From Scalesia atractyloides (lineage: Eukaryota; Streptophyta; Magnoliopsida; Asterales; Asteraceae), in contig CAMTDV010000018.1 of the NCBI GenBank assembly GCA_947069175.1, positions 43,536,869-43,600,868 of the forward strand: DNA of 64,000 nucleotides, given 5' to 3'. Below are positions 44,335 to 56,528 of the stretch, in pieces. Numbering within the stretch: the stretch's first letter is position 1; every line of letters starts with the position of its first letter. The translations under genes and the position numbers were made by a program. Under the pieces are notes generated by a model. The model did not search any database, was not told the origin of the DNA, and saw only the letters and a list, made by a program, of their open reading frames with translations.

Positions 44335-47300
44335 TGTGACATCTGTGTATTTCCACCATCATACAATTCCGAAACAATTTTGTATTTAGTAACATTGTGT
44401 TTTATTCAAATATTGTGTATTTATATATGGCATTTCATATTTTCAATCCTTGTTCAATTCTGATCTTTCAAACCACTTCTCGAAGTGAAATCACAAACCG
44501 TTATGCAAACGTAATCAGTTTAATGCGACGTACACTCTGGAATAATGACATAAGCTAAACATACCCTAAATATCATTTACATAACTTAGAAATAAGTTTG
44601 GAATGGTTCGGTATGGCAAAAACATGTTTATTCAACTTTAGGGGCTATTTTGCAAATTATGCGAAACTATGTCGTTACGCGTATTTTCTAATCCGGAACA
44701 TGTACGCACATCCAAAAATTTATGTAATCATTAAAATCTTGTATTTTGATGATTGGAATGCAAAAATATCATTCGTTACGTATTTACGGTCATTTGCGCG
44801 TTCGTTACGATTTTCGTTGTAATTAACCGAAAACCGCAACCGTATGACCAAAAGAACCGACACCCGGGACATTTTTGGACATATTTCAAGTCCCTATGCT
44901 TTATCATCCTTATAAATCTTTAAAATGAGGTTAACGGGTGTTAAAAGTGCCAAAATGCGACAAAAACAAGTTCAGGGGCCAATTCTGAAACTTCTGCCCT
45001 TGCAAGGGCCTTACGGACCATAACCGTAAGGGGTGCCCAGAGCATAAGCTTCCTATTTGCAACTTGGCAGCTTCTTGTTCATTTTCCGTGACACCTATAA
45101 CTCATTTTTACCACATTTCTCCTGGTTGCAACACCTCACTAAACACTTGTAATGATCCTACAACATCTCCTAACACTTGGAATGATCTTGTGGCTTCAAG
45201 AAATCTATAAATTCCCCCATTGTTGCAACCAATTTCCTTGCTCATTTACTCTTTCTTTCTCTCTTGCTCTACTTGGAGGCTACCACTTAGTTGGAGGCTT
45301 CCTAACTGAGCATTCTTATTCTTGGGGCTCTTCAAGTATTCTCCAACACAAGTAAGTGCCCTCTCCTAGTCTTGTTCCATTTCTTTTAGCTATTTCAAGT
45401 TAAAAGTCAAACAGTGTTTGACTTTCAGCTTTGACCATCAATTGGTCAAGTCAAAGTCCAATTGGACTTTGCAACATGATCGTAATCATGATGGTTATGA
45501 TACATAGCGATCATGCCTACTGATTACCATGTTTCCTAGTCGAAGTGACGAGTGAAAGTTTCGGTCAATAATGCGCAAAATGTGCATTTTACGACGAAAC
45601 TATTTTCGGGTATCAAAACACATTGTTTTGATACATATTCAGTTTTATAAACTTAGTTAGACATGTTTAACATGTCTAACTCGTCACTTTTAGTTTAGTG
45701 CTTGTTTAGGGTAGTAAGTCGAGCGGTCTTGACCACCGCTTTGACTTTCGAATCCGACCCGCCGTTTGGTCGATCTTAGGATCCGACCAAACTCATATTA
45801 GTGACCATAGTTGAATAGGGAAGAACCCTCTAAGGTTATACCTTATGGTCATGTCATTTGGTTAGCATTATGTTAAGTCGCTTATTATGCCTTTAATAAT
45901 GATAAAAATGCCCTTTTGCGCATAAATCGACTTTAAGCACATGTAACATAAATTTTGACTTATAATCTGATGTTACAACATTATTAAACATGTTGTGGCA
46001 TATAAGACTTATCATAACATATATCTAACCATCCGAACACATATTTACGCAAATGACACGTTATAGTGGCTTAAACTACCTTAACGGGTCGTAACGGGTC
46101 AAAAGCACTTAGGATCCTTTCCAAATCAGAATGTTAACTTTATTAATCCATTTCATATGAGTTCCAACACTCATTTGGTTTATAATGTTTCATTCTATCC
46201 GAGTCTTCTGATTAAGGTCCCGACATTAACACAGTTATCCGATATTAGGACTCACTTGATTTCTCTGGACTCTTGAGCTTCGTATATCCATCTTGAACAA
46301 GGATACTTTTGCAATCCCAAGTGAGTACATAGACCCCTCTTTTATGTTTTCAAATATTTTGGGGTGAAACACATGTGCCTATTGTTATTTTCATGTTTTC
46401 ATGCTTTTATGACATATACTTGCTATGTTCATCTAGTACACATAGAGTAAAGATTTCAATTATGTTTTGCTATGTATGTTGACTGAGCATGCTAGCACAT
46501 TGATTTCAAAGATAGTTTTGTGCCATATGTTGACTTAGCATATGAGCACATTGATTTACATTGCATTTTGCTATGTATGTTGATTGAGCATGCTAGCACA
46601 TTGATTTCATGGACATTTCTACTTCGTATGTAGAAAGACATTTTTCATGCTTAGTACATGGTTTAAAGACATTTTTCATGAGATTGCTTACATTGACTAT
46701 GACATTTGGTATGTTTAACGGGACATAATACATTCATTAACATTGATCACGCCGCCCGGTAGTATGTAATGGTACCATAGGACTTGACAAATCCCATTCC
46801 CCGCTTCCTAGGTTTGTTTCGAAGTAGGGAATGACAGAATCCGAATACATTTTTGATAAACCTTTGACTTGATAAGGGTTTATCCGACAGTCTCAAGGCT
46901 TGAATGTATGCGATAAACAAAATCTGAGAAATGTTCGTATCAAATAAAGCAATGGTTTTCAAAACATAACTATTAATTTAAACCTTTGCTTATTCAAAGA
47001 CATTGTTTTGTACAAGACATTTGATTATACATGACATTTTATTACATATTGTTTGAGTATAGACTTTTACTTGCCATACAAGACAAATGGTTATTACACT
47101 TCATTTGATATATAAGACATGGTTTACACTGACATTAGACATTGTTTACACATGACAATTGACATTGGTTTAAACAAGACATAACTTGATGATTTTTGGT
47201 AAGTGATTTAAATAACGAAATGTGTGTAATATAATAAAAGCATTGTGGATACGCCGCTGGTACTTCCTATATATAAGTGTTTTTATCATATTATATATCG

Positions 47301-47894
47301 TTGCGTTATCTAAACCACTTCGATAAGTACAAGACATGACAATTTGACAAAACATGACATCTTTTACACAAAACATGATATCTTATTTCAAAACAAGACA
47401 TATTTATACAATTTATTTTTATTGAATATTTATTCAACTATGCATCATTTCTTTTAAACATTCGATTTTCTTGTGATTTTATATAAGAAAATACTTTATG
47501 AGGTTCATGACTATTTTTCCATTAAAATATCTATTTTACCTTTCAAGTCATGAATCCTCATCAATAAAACCTATGTATCTCACAGGCATTTTTATGCTGA
47601 CGTACCTATTTTCACATGTGTTTCAGGAGCTATTGTTTGAGGTTGATTCATGTGACACTTAGGATGGACTTTGGACTTTAGTGACTTAAAATCTACAAGA
47701 CAATAATATTGTTGTTCTATTTCGCAAAGACAATTTAATTTCCAATTTGTTTTCTTTTACTCCAAGACAATGTAATCAAACTTAATGTAATAATACAAAA
47801 CTTTAATTACCATGGTTGTTGAAACAATACTTCTGTTACGACACTCCCCGACGTTTCCGCCGCGGTTTGTTGTTTTACGCGGTCGGGGTTGACA
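44335..47894 (+). repeat. 3' LTR of element E
   Basis: 3560 bp, TGTGACATCTG to GGTCGGGGTTGACA, directly after the polypurine tract CAGGGAGAC (44326-44334). It contains the full 5' part lost from the left LTR. Three loose copies of a TTGCTATGTATGTTGA unit lie at about 46465-46610. Confidence 0.85.
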
Positions 47895-48590
47895 ATTTAT
47901 CCTCGCCATGAGCCGTACATACCACTTGTGTTGTGTCTCGCAAATTCCTCCTTATCGACGTCGTCATCGTCACACAAGAATCTTGACCGCCAAATGGCAA
48001 CTTTAATAGCTGAGCAAATGGCCACGGTTATCCCTAATATTGTCATTCAAGTTAACAGGCGCTCAACGCCAAAACCTCCACGAATTAGTTCGAAGAGGCT
48101 GAAGTTGAATAATCTTCCCACGATAAGAACCACCAGAGTAATGAAACCAACAAAAACTATGCGATATCGGCTATTATGCTAAGACAAGTTGCCCCTAATC
48201 CTCAACCTAGCAAAAAACCTTATCGTGGACCTTTCCCACAATGCCTCACCTATCACCCAGTCAACTCCTTGTGCCGTATTTGCACTTACTGTAGGCATTA
48301 TGGTCACTTTATCAACACTTGCCGATGCTATAAACCTCAAAAAAAAACCACCTATGGCCCTATCAAATGCACAACCCGCGACTCCTCCACTTAACCAGCC
48401 AAACGCACATCTTATGATGCAACCGTATGTCTAATCAGATGCTCCATCTATCAATCAATCGACCATACCATATGACACCTAACTCGTTCTGTATGATCGA
48501 GCCGTACAAGCCGACCTAGTGAACCAATATAATGAGAAGTCATGCAAACGGGCATTCAACACCAATCCAGTTCAAGATAATAATGATGCG
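47895..48590 (+). pseudogene. Decayed gypsy gag next to the E LTR
   Basis: MATLIAEQMATVIPNIVIQV (from 47995) resembles the start of E and G gag; LCRICTYCRHYGHFINTC (about 48270-48320) is a zinc-knuckle remnant; CKRAFNTNP (about 48545) matches the gag-protease border. The capsid part is deleted. No primer-binding site separates it from the LTR, so part of the leader is gone. Confidence 0.65.
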
Positions 48591-49591
48591 ATCTGTAGCG
48601 CAATAAAATCCTTATGCTATGAGTTTATTGTTGACTAAAACATTTTGAGTAAAAATTTAGACGAACTAGTTCAATCGAATAAAAGTTGGTATGGTATTGA
48701 ATACAAGTTTTAACGATTCAATTTTTGTAGTATGTACTAAACCTTAACAAGTCATCCATTACGACTTGAACTCAAAGAGATACACCAGTGTAACCCTACT
48801 CACTACAAGGGATGGTTCTAAACATCCCGAGTGTTACAACCCTAATATTTTCATAACATGTGCCCAAAGCTCGCCAAATTCGAGTTAAGGGCACACAGAG
48901 ATGTTAGACCTAACATAATTTTTTTAAATGAATTAAATTATTTTATACGTGAAAAAAAATTCGTTACCAATATTTCACACTTAGTGAAATGTAGAATCAA
49001 GTATATAAAACAAAATAAATGTGAACGTGTTCAGCAACATTATGGTTAATACAATAGTAGTTAAAATAAATAAAAGTTCCTAGTAAAACTGGAATTTATC
49101 CTACTACTGTTTCATCACCCGAGGTGAACCTCCAAACTTCCATTTAGAGAACATTCAACTTGCTCTATAATTTATCTTATATCCCTTTACGGTTGTATGA
49201 TTTGTATTCGTCCCCTAACTTGTAGAAACTATGGCCATTGCTGCAATTCCATTGCTCTCGTCATTCGACTTAATGTTTGGTTTTCCACAGTATTGACATT
49301 TCTTACTATTCCCATTTCATATTAATGATATTGCACTAGCATCAATCCATACTATTCCCCTAACTTGTAGCTTGTGTTTTCGTCACACTTTCGACGTTAT
49401 CATCATGTACATCACATGCCCTGACATGTTATGCTATCGCAAATTCTACCGTTATTATTTTGTTATGTTGTCTTTTTGCACTATTAGTGTTGTTTCACAT
49501 TATTGATGTTTCAAATTATTGTGTAAGACTGAAATCTTCATAATCCAAGTGTATCACTAGTAGATATCCATTCTCCAGCTTTGATACCCCT
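48591..49591. other. Unassigned AT-rich stretch
   Basis: About 1 kb with no credible ORF or repeat. Its right end (49578-49591) reads on the minus strand GGGGTATCAAAGC, a mutated primer-binding site, so at least the last part may be leader of a minus-strand element whose 5' LTR is 49592-50001. Confidence 0.4.
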
Positions 49592-50001
49592 TATAGGACC
49601 GGTTTGTGATGTGTAGAACTTGATAAAACTTGAAAAACAAACACATACAAAAATCTCCGAGTTCAACATAAGTGCGGAATCCAAATGTAGAACTAGTAAC
49701 ATGCTTGTTTCATAATATATCTCTTTATAGAAATTTCACCAGCATAACTTTTTAATTACAATCCTTTATCAAAAAGCTCCAAGTGAAAGTTATGAGCTCA
49801 TGCGCACGAAGGTCCCTATATATAGACCTTGTCCTCTGTGCGCATGAATTCTACGCTTAAGTGCTCATGCGTGCGCATGTCTCATCCGCACACATGAGTC
49901 CTCTTTAAAAAAACAATCAAACTTCAACTATAAATGTATGCTACCTATACAAACATACAGACACAAACAAAGACGCGGACATTATACATAAATGCACCAC
50001 A
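49592..50001 (-). repeat. Copia-like LTR N
   Basis: 410 bp, plus strand TATAGGACC to TGCACCACA. It has a degraded PBS on its left and a polypurine-like AAGGGAAAGTA on its right (minus strand), so it borders internal sequence on both sides. TATA box (minus CTATATATAG) at about 49815-49825. Around it are palindromes at 49799-49808, 49837-49846, 49866-49879 (CATGCG-TG-CGCATG) and 49883-49896. Confidence 0.65.
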
Positions 50002-50368
50002 TACTTTCCCTTAGATATTTCTATAGTTTTGTATTTGTAGGTCTTCAAAAGTTCAATCTTTTAATCCAAAACCCTGCTTGCGATATTCTCTACAATCCTC
50101 TCAATGCTCTTATTTGGGTTTTGATTGGTTTTGGTGGTTTCATATACTGATATCTCGAGATAGATGCTTTCTTTGTTCTCGCGGCCATCTTCTCAAATCT
50201 TTTCTTTTCTTTCTGTTCCTCTATATACTCCAACTCACTCCAGTTACTTTCCAACATCTGACCAGAGTGTATTTCATATGCAAAGCATATTCTGACCACT
50301 CTCTGAAACTGCATTGCTTGCCCCCCGTCTTCCCGTGCAAAAAATATATTATATTGAAGAATAGAATC
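50002..50368 (-). pseudogene. C-terminal end of accessory ORF region of element N
   Basis: Minus-strand frame 50314-50090 (MQFQRVVRICFAYEIH...) lies next to the 3' LTR N and, after removal of M, joins the reading from 52426 onward. Unknown protein. Confidence 0.45.
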
Positions 50369-50807
50369 TGAGATTCCAGGATCCGGTGGTTCTAGACGGA
50401 AGTTTGGGTAGAATAGAACTAATTCGTAAATTGTTATTAAGAATGGAGTAGAAGCAAAAGTCTAATGATTCATTCATACCGAAAGAATATACATCTTGAC
50501 AAGCTGGTGAAAGTTTCACCAGCATTTCCCCTCTGGGAACACCAAAACTTAGAAAACTATGAACACACAATAGTATATATAGACATTCACCCTTGTACGA
50601 ACTGAGCTTTTTACCTTCATACGAAGTAGTTACCTTCATACGAAGTGACTACCTTCTAACAGAGTGACTACTTCGTACGAAGTTAGCTTTACACACCTCT
50701 CTCGTTCGCATTTAAGCCATGTGTTCATATCTCATCTATACAATATTCAACACACACTCTATCTAGCCTATTCGTACGGTGGCGGAGACACGGAATATGC
50801 ACCAATA
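50369..50807 (-). repeat. 3' LTR of element M
   Basis: TGAGATTCCAGG to GCACCAATA on the plus strand, with the last C changed to T. It holds ACTTCG-TA-CGAAGT-type palindromes at about 50610-50690 upstream (minus sense) of a TATA-like TATATATAG near 50575-50583. Confidence 0.85.
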
Positions 50808-50820
50808 ATTTCCCCCTTGT

Positions 50821-51054
50821 ACACACGACACTATATATAGACATTCACCCTCGTGCGAACTGAGCTTTTTACCTTCGTGCGTAGTAGTTACCTTCGTACG
50901 AAGTGACTACCTTCTTATGGAGTGACTACTTCGTACGGAGTTAGCTTTACCCACCTCTCTCGTTCGCACTATGTGTTCGTATCTCATCTATACAATATTC
51001 AACACATATCTAGTCTATTCGCATAGTGGCGGACACACGGAATATGCACCAACA
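50821..51054 (-). repeat. Duplicated upstream part of the M LTR
   Basis: A second copy of the palindrome-bearing part of the LTR (50566-50807), separated from the first by a polypurine tract (minus ACAAGGGGGAAAT, 50808-50820) and bordered by a second tract (from 51055). The 3' end thus reads PPT, partial LTR, PPT, full LTR. Confidence 0.8.
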
Positions 51055-51671
51055 ATTTCCCCCGGGACTCAAACCCTAAGACATCAATTTGTATCACGAT
51101 CTGAAGAATCTGAACCTTTTGTGCTCACGAACTGGCGAATCCAGATCAAATGCATCCCTAGATAATCTGAAGTCAGAACCACTCGAATACTGTTGCATGT
51201 CACGAATTTTAAAAATGACGGGATTTCACTATATTATATGAAATTTTTATTCCCCTCATTTTTGCAAATTCTGGCCTCTTTAAAACTTACCTCTGGATTT
51301 CCCCTCAAATTAAGCAAATTTAGTTCTATCTATTCTCTATAAAAACTCTACTCTGCAAAAAATGTGTCATTTTGGTCCATAAAGTCAGTTATCATCAATG
51401 CGGATTTTTCGTTAAGGCCCATTCATAATCACTATACTGGATCATAAACAATATGCATAGATATCAGTGACTACCCCATTATCTTCACCTCTTTGTGATC
51501 GTATCATCAAATCTGTTCTCTGAAGCCCTAGACGGTGTCCTCGAGTAGCCCGTATTTGTCGTTACAAACTCGAAAAGATTTTCATTCACCAATTTTTTTC
51601 TAGACACTCGTCTCGTCACTACGATCAAAAAAAGCCTTTTAATTTTTTACTTTTTTAGGCATTTTGGTTTA

Positions 51672-51786
51672 CTTCATACGAGGGTAATCTACCGTCGTGC
51701 GAAGGTAGTCTATCTTCGTGCAAAGGTAACTATCTCCGTGCGCAGGTAACTATCTTCATGCGAAGATAACCATTTTCGTGCGAAGA
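51672..51786. repeat. Six-copy palindrome array in leader of M
   Basis: Units of the type CTTCGTGCGAAGG start at 51672, 51693, 51714, 51734, 51754 and 51774, a 20-21 bp period. They lie about 210-330 bp from the primer-binding site. Confidence 0.85.
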
Positions 51787-52002
51787 TAATCACATTTTTC
51801 TATCCAAAATCTTTATTTTTGCGAATTTCATGATGATTCTTCCACATATATGGTCGAAATTTATTTCTAGATAATCCTCTGGTTTCAATTTTAATTTTTG
51901 TCGGTGGATTGTCCTTTTATTGGATTATCCATAATTCATGAGCGGGGGTGATTCAGTCAACTGTTATATCGATTGAATAGGTACTGTAGCTCTGATACCA
52001 AT

Positions 52003-52425
52003 TGAGATTCCAGGATCCAGCGGTTCAAGATGGAAGTTTGGGTAGAATAGAATTAATTTGGTAGAATGTTATTAAGAATGAAGTAGAAGCGGAAGTCTAA
52101 TGATTCATTCATACCGAAAGATTATACATATTGACAAGATGGTGAAACAAAGTTTGATGGTGAAACAAAAGCATTTCCCCTCTGGGAACACCAAAACTTA
52201 GAAAACTATAAACACACGACACTATATATAGACATTCACCCTCGTGCGAACTGAGCTTTTACCTTCATATGAAGTAGTTACCTTCGTACGGAGTGACTAC
52301 TTTGTATTACACACCTCTCTCGTTCGTACTTAAATCGTGTGTTCGTATCTCATCTATACAATATTCAACACATGCTCTATCTAGCCTATTCGCACAGTGG
52401 CGGACACACGAAATATGCACCAACA
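52003..52425 (-). repeat. 5' LTR of element M
   Basis: 423 bp, TGAGATTCC to GCACCAACA. TATA-like TATATATAG near 52224-52232; palindrome copies at about 52240-52310, fewer than in the 3' LTR. Confidence 0.87.
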
Positions 52426-52825
52426 GAATCTCTATATCATCAGCCACATAGGATCGTACACACGTATCATTCTCCAATTAATTCTCTCGTTTACATAACA
52501 CTATTACTGCCTCACCCGTCTTCTCATCGTAATGCCACCATTTGAAGTATTCATGTATTTCTTGTTCCATTTCATGGAATGGTATCACCCTCAAAACCTT
52601 TGGCCTTTTATACTTTAGTGTCACAATATACTTCCCTGTTTTTGGATCAATCTCTATTTTGGATACAACGTCTTTTGGTTCTTGAGGTTTCCAGTACTTG
52701 AATCCTTTACGTTCTTCTCTTTTGATAAACCTCAACACATGTTGATTGTATTCATTCAGCTCATTATTGATCAGCCTCAATCTACATAATTCTTTAACGC
52801 CCCACCATGGCAAGCTTTTTGCCAT
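52426..52825 (-). pseudogene. Accessory ORF segment of element N
   Basis: Frame 52825-52478, 115 residues, MAKSLPWWGVKELCRLRLIN to VIVLCKREN. Trp- and charge-rich, no domain I can name. Cut downstream by element M. Confidence 0.45.
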
Positions 52826-55800
52826 TGATAACTGTGAATTATTGTACTATGTCTTCTCTTCATATACCTATCTTTCTCAATGTAGGAATCCAACTCCGAC
52901 TAATAATACCTCCCATAAATATGTCTTTTTGTTGCTTGAAGAACTTTAATGGTCTCAAATACTTCCTTTCATCTTTCAATTCTTTGAACCACTTCACTCA
53001 TTCAACAATTGTATTTACATCATTCACCACAGGAATATTCCCTTGTCTCTTTCTATTTAATACATCTTCAACTTCCTCAACAAACATCTCGTGGAAAATA
53101 GGAAATTGTTCGTTGATGTTGTTAGCATAACGAACTTCTTCATCTTCTACAACATCTTCAATCTCCACTTTATCATAATTTGCATCAACTACATGTTCAA
53201 ATACATAATCCTCCTATTTATCATCATTTTCTGCAACCGCCAAATCATTCTCAAAATTGAATTCTATGTCGTCTTCAGAGATTCCACACAAATTAGCTAA
53301 TTCTTATTTCGTATAGTTTGCACATACTCTCCTTGTTTAACATCATAGTCTTTATCAAGAAGTTGTTTAGCTATTGGACTTGCAGGAACAGACGTGAATG
53401 GTACTGCGTCCATGATGAATCCTGTAGTATCCTGACTATATATCACCAACGCCTTTTAATTGTTCGTTTCTTTCTCCCCATACTCCCTCTGACCTTTAGC
53501 ACTTTCTTCAGTCTCTTTAGTAGAACCTGGTTCTGGTTGGCTATCAGGAACAACAAAATCACTATCTTTTCCACCAGATGTAGACACTCTAGCACCACCA
53601 CCCTAATTATCATCATGTTATCATCATTGTCATCACCTGAATCACCATAATCAAATTGTTCTTCATCATCATCCTTTTTCTCTCATCATCTTTATCTGGA
53701 CCATACAAAGCATCTGTAATCTCTTTATCTTGCGTTGTAAGCACTGGCTCAAAAAAATCTATAGAAGTTGTTGTTAGTGTTGTTGTTTCAGTTGTAGGTT
53801 CTTCAGCATCAACTGGTCTTTTACCTTTGGCTTTTTCTGCAGCAGCTTCATTAACTTCTTTTATTAACTCTTTGACATTTTCCTCTTGCCACCCTTTCAT
53901 GACTTTTACTTCTTCATCAAATTTAATTTCCAACTTTTGTTCAAGAACCTTGAATTAGTCTTTGTACTTTAAAAGCATACTGGCATGATAACCTCTTCGG
54001 TCTGTATTTTTAGTAATCTTTCCTTGTTGAGCCTCATTTTGTTTTCCTAACCTCTCATGATCTTTAATTAAGCTTTCAACCTTTGCATTCAACAACTCGA
54101 CTTTGCCTTCCAATTCTAGGATCTTCTCGTTATTTAGCTTGTTAAAGTAGTCGTATTCCATATCATCTAAAGATTCTATACGAGGAGTTGGTATTTGTTG
54201 TGATGATGATGACTGACTTTCTTGCTTAGGTTTCTTTGGTGGTTGTGGTGGTGTTGATTGTGATGTCATTGATGTGAGTGTCTTTATATGTATGATGTGA
54301 GTTGTTTCTATATCAATTGTTTCGTCTTCAACAACCAGAGTTCCCTTCTTCACTGTATTAGCTTTAGTTTCAATCCTGACAGGCTCATCGGCAGTATCTT
54401 TCTCTGGTAAACTTTCTGCAACCGATTCATCATCATTAGTTAACCTTAACCCAACATCTTTCTTTTGTTTCTTTGCAGCATGAGATCCGGTTTTTTTAAC
54501 ACTTGACATAAATACACTGCTTTTCTTATCGCTCTATTCTGAACAACTGGTACATCAGCTTCAGGTTCATAAGTTTCATTCCTATCTTCAACAAATTTTC
54601 TCTGTCTCACTGCTGTTTTGAATCTCGCCCTTGGATCATATTTACTTGTGAGAATAGGAACTTCTTCATCAGATTCGTTCCGTTCTTCCTCAGACTTTTC
54701 TTTATCAGATTTTTCTTTGTCAAAACTATCACTTCATCCTCAACCACTAGTTCTTCAACATCTATCACTTTCTTTGCCCTGGAGCACTTTTTTTCTTTTG
54801 AGAATCCTAATTGTCTTCCTCTTTCTTGATTACCTTGCTCTTAGAATACATAAATTTCTTTGTTTTCTCTGTTTCATCTTCTGAAATACTGTCATTATGT
54901 CTCCACTTTCCTTCATCTGGAGCTACATATATTTCTTTCTCTAAGTGCCCAAACAAACCTCTGAAAGGTGTTATGTCTTTCTCTTTCATGTTCTTATAAG
55001 ATGTCAACATTTCTAGTGTAATACTATTTATATGCTCTACCTCCATCTTATCATTGTCTCTATTCTCTAAATCTTTGACTTGATGATTAATAAGCAATTG
55101 TACGAATCTTGGATACATAAGCCATCTTGTGTCACAAATGTTGCTTTTCATGTTGTTGAATATCATCGATGAGAAGTTAAACTCCAAGTTTAAGCACAAA
55201 GCAGCTATAACACTCATCAGACAGTGTGATGCTACATCATAACCTCCTTTCCTATCCCCAAGCATTGTATAACAACATGCATTAGAAACTTGTAGGCGCT
55301 GGACACATAACTTTTACAAATTAGCAACCTTCAAGTAAAAGCAACTTAAACTTTGACTGATCTAGTTTTGTGTTTGTACCTGCTTGTAAATCTCCAAGAA
55401 TATTCTCCAATGGATGATAAGTTAGAGATTGAGGTATAACTTCTGTCGAAACAATGACACCAGTTCTAATTTGTTAATATTATGTTCAGCAGCACTTTGA
55501 CTGACATCTGGTGCGCTTGTTTGACTCACGTAATTATTTAATTGAGCCTCCTGATGAACATCAAAGATTAGTTTGTCATCGGATGTTGACCCATCTTCAT
55601 CATAAATGGCAGTACTCTCTTCATGATTTGAATCATATGACTAGATAAAACTTGGGCTTTGAACATTATGAATAACCTGAGAACTTGTTCCTACTTCATT
55701 GTTCTGGTTATTGGTTCCGGCTTCAAAATTTTGATTATTTGGTCCTACTACAACTATTTCTGAACCGGATTGTGTCGGTGTTAAAACAATCGGTCTAGGA

Positions 55801-56038
55801 ACTTGATCTTGAGCAAAACTCTGCTCTTGTTGATATAAAAGTAAGACCTCTTCAACTGTTGGCTCTGCAGGCAGATTGAATGATTTCCACAGACTATCAT
55901 AGTAAAACATCCACGGGCCACCCGAATTTTGTGTCAGAGTTGTGTACTTCTGACAATCAACGTGTTGAGATTGAACGATCCGGTTTATACTAGGTAGAAA
56001 CACTAGCTTTAGAGGACTTGTGTAACCTATAAAGTATC
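52826..56038 (-). pseudogene. Accessory protein region of element N, broken into frames
   Basis: Read leftward: 56003-55641 (Gln/Asn-rich, SLWKSFNLPAEPTVEEVLLL); 55265-54807, with NFSSMIFNNMKSNI and WLMYPRFVQLLINHQV; 54509-53955, Lys-rich with a coiled coil (ILELEGKVELLNAKVESL); 53933-53613, acidic and Lys-rich. The LMYPRFVQ block is, as I recall, common in predicted proteins linked to copia-type elements of Asteraceae; I cannot check this. The place before the 3' LTR N is where an extra, env-position ORF would be. At 56038 the region is cut by element K; candidate duplication GTATC (56034-56038). Confidence 0.5.
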
Positions 56039-56473
56039 TGTCACACCATCAATTTCCACTTACGGAGTTTTCCATCGAGGCGTGTGATCAAACCAGAATC
56101 TCAGACACTAGTAATATCGAACGACTCTATATGATTTATTTAAACGTTTTCCAAAAACATTTGTTTAACCATTCATAGTCATTTTCAAAATATCTTAGTT
56201 TCAAAGTTTAGCGGAAGCATTAGTTTCAAAGTTTAGCGGAAGCATTAGAGTAAAGTAAAGTAACGGGCGCCAACATAAACGCCAAAACCAAAAATCCCAA
56301 ACATTATTCGTAAATAAGACTCGATAAAAATGTCTTGATCAAATGCAAGTGAGTGCACCTAGCGCTCCTAGCGTCCTGAGAAACATGTAAAGAAACAAGT
56401 GTCAACATTAAAGAAGAGTGAGTTCACAGGTTTTTATAAGTTCACAAGTTCGGTTTAAAAGTTTGTTTTCCCC

Positions 56474-56528
56474 GTTATCCCTAACCTGGGATAACGATAT
56501 AGTTCCATTATTCCTAACCCGGAATAAT
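56474..56528. repeat. Two-copy hairpin repeat in LTR of K
   Basis: The lowest copy number of the four family-1 LTRs. One stem of each type is kept. Confidence 0.75.

Larger units (their letters stand above)
50369..52425 (-). mobile_element. Element M, small non-autonomous LTR element
   Basis: 2057 bp, flanked by GAATC (50364-50368 and 52426-52430). LTRs of 439 and 423 bp, a primer-binding site (minus TTGGTATCAGAGC) at 51989-52002, and about 950 bp of internal DNA without gag or pol. It resembles TRIM-like elements in lacking genes, though its LTRs are longer than usual for that class. Confidence 0.85.

Noticed and set aside
53316..53650. Plus-strand ORFs in the accessory region of N
   Set aside because: They are antisense shadows of the minus-strand frames.
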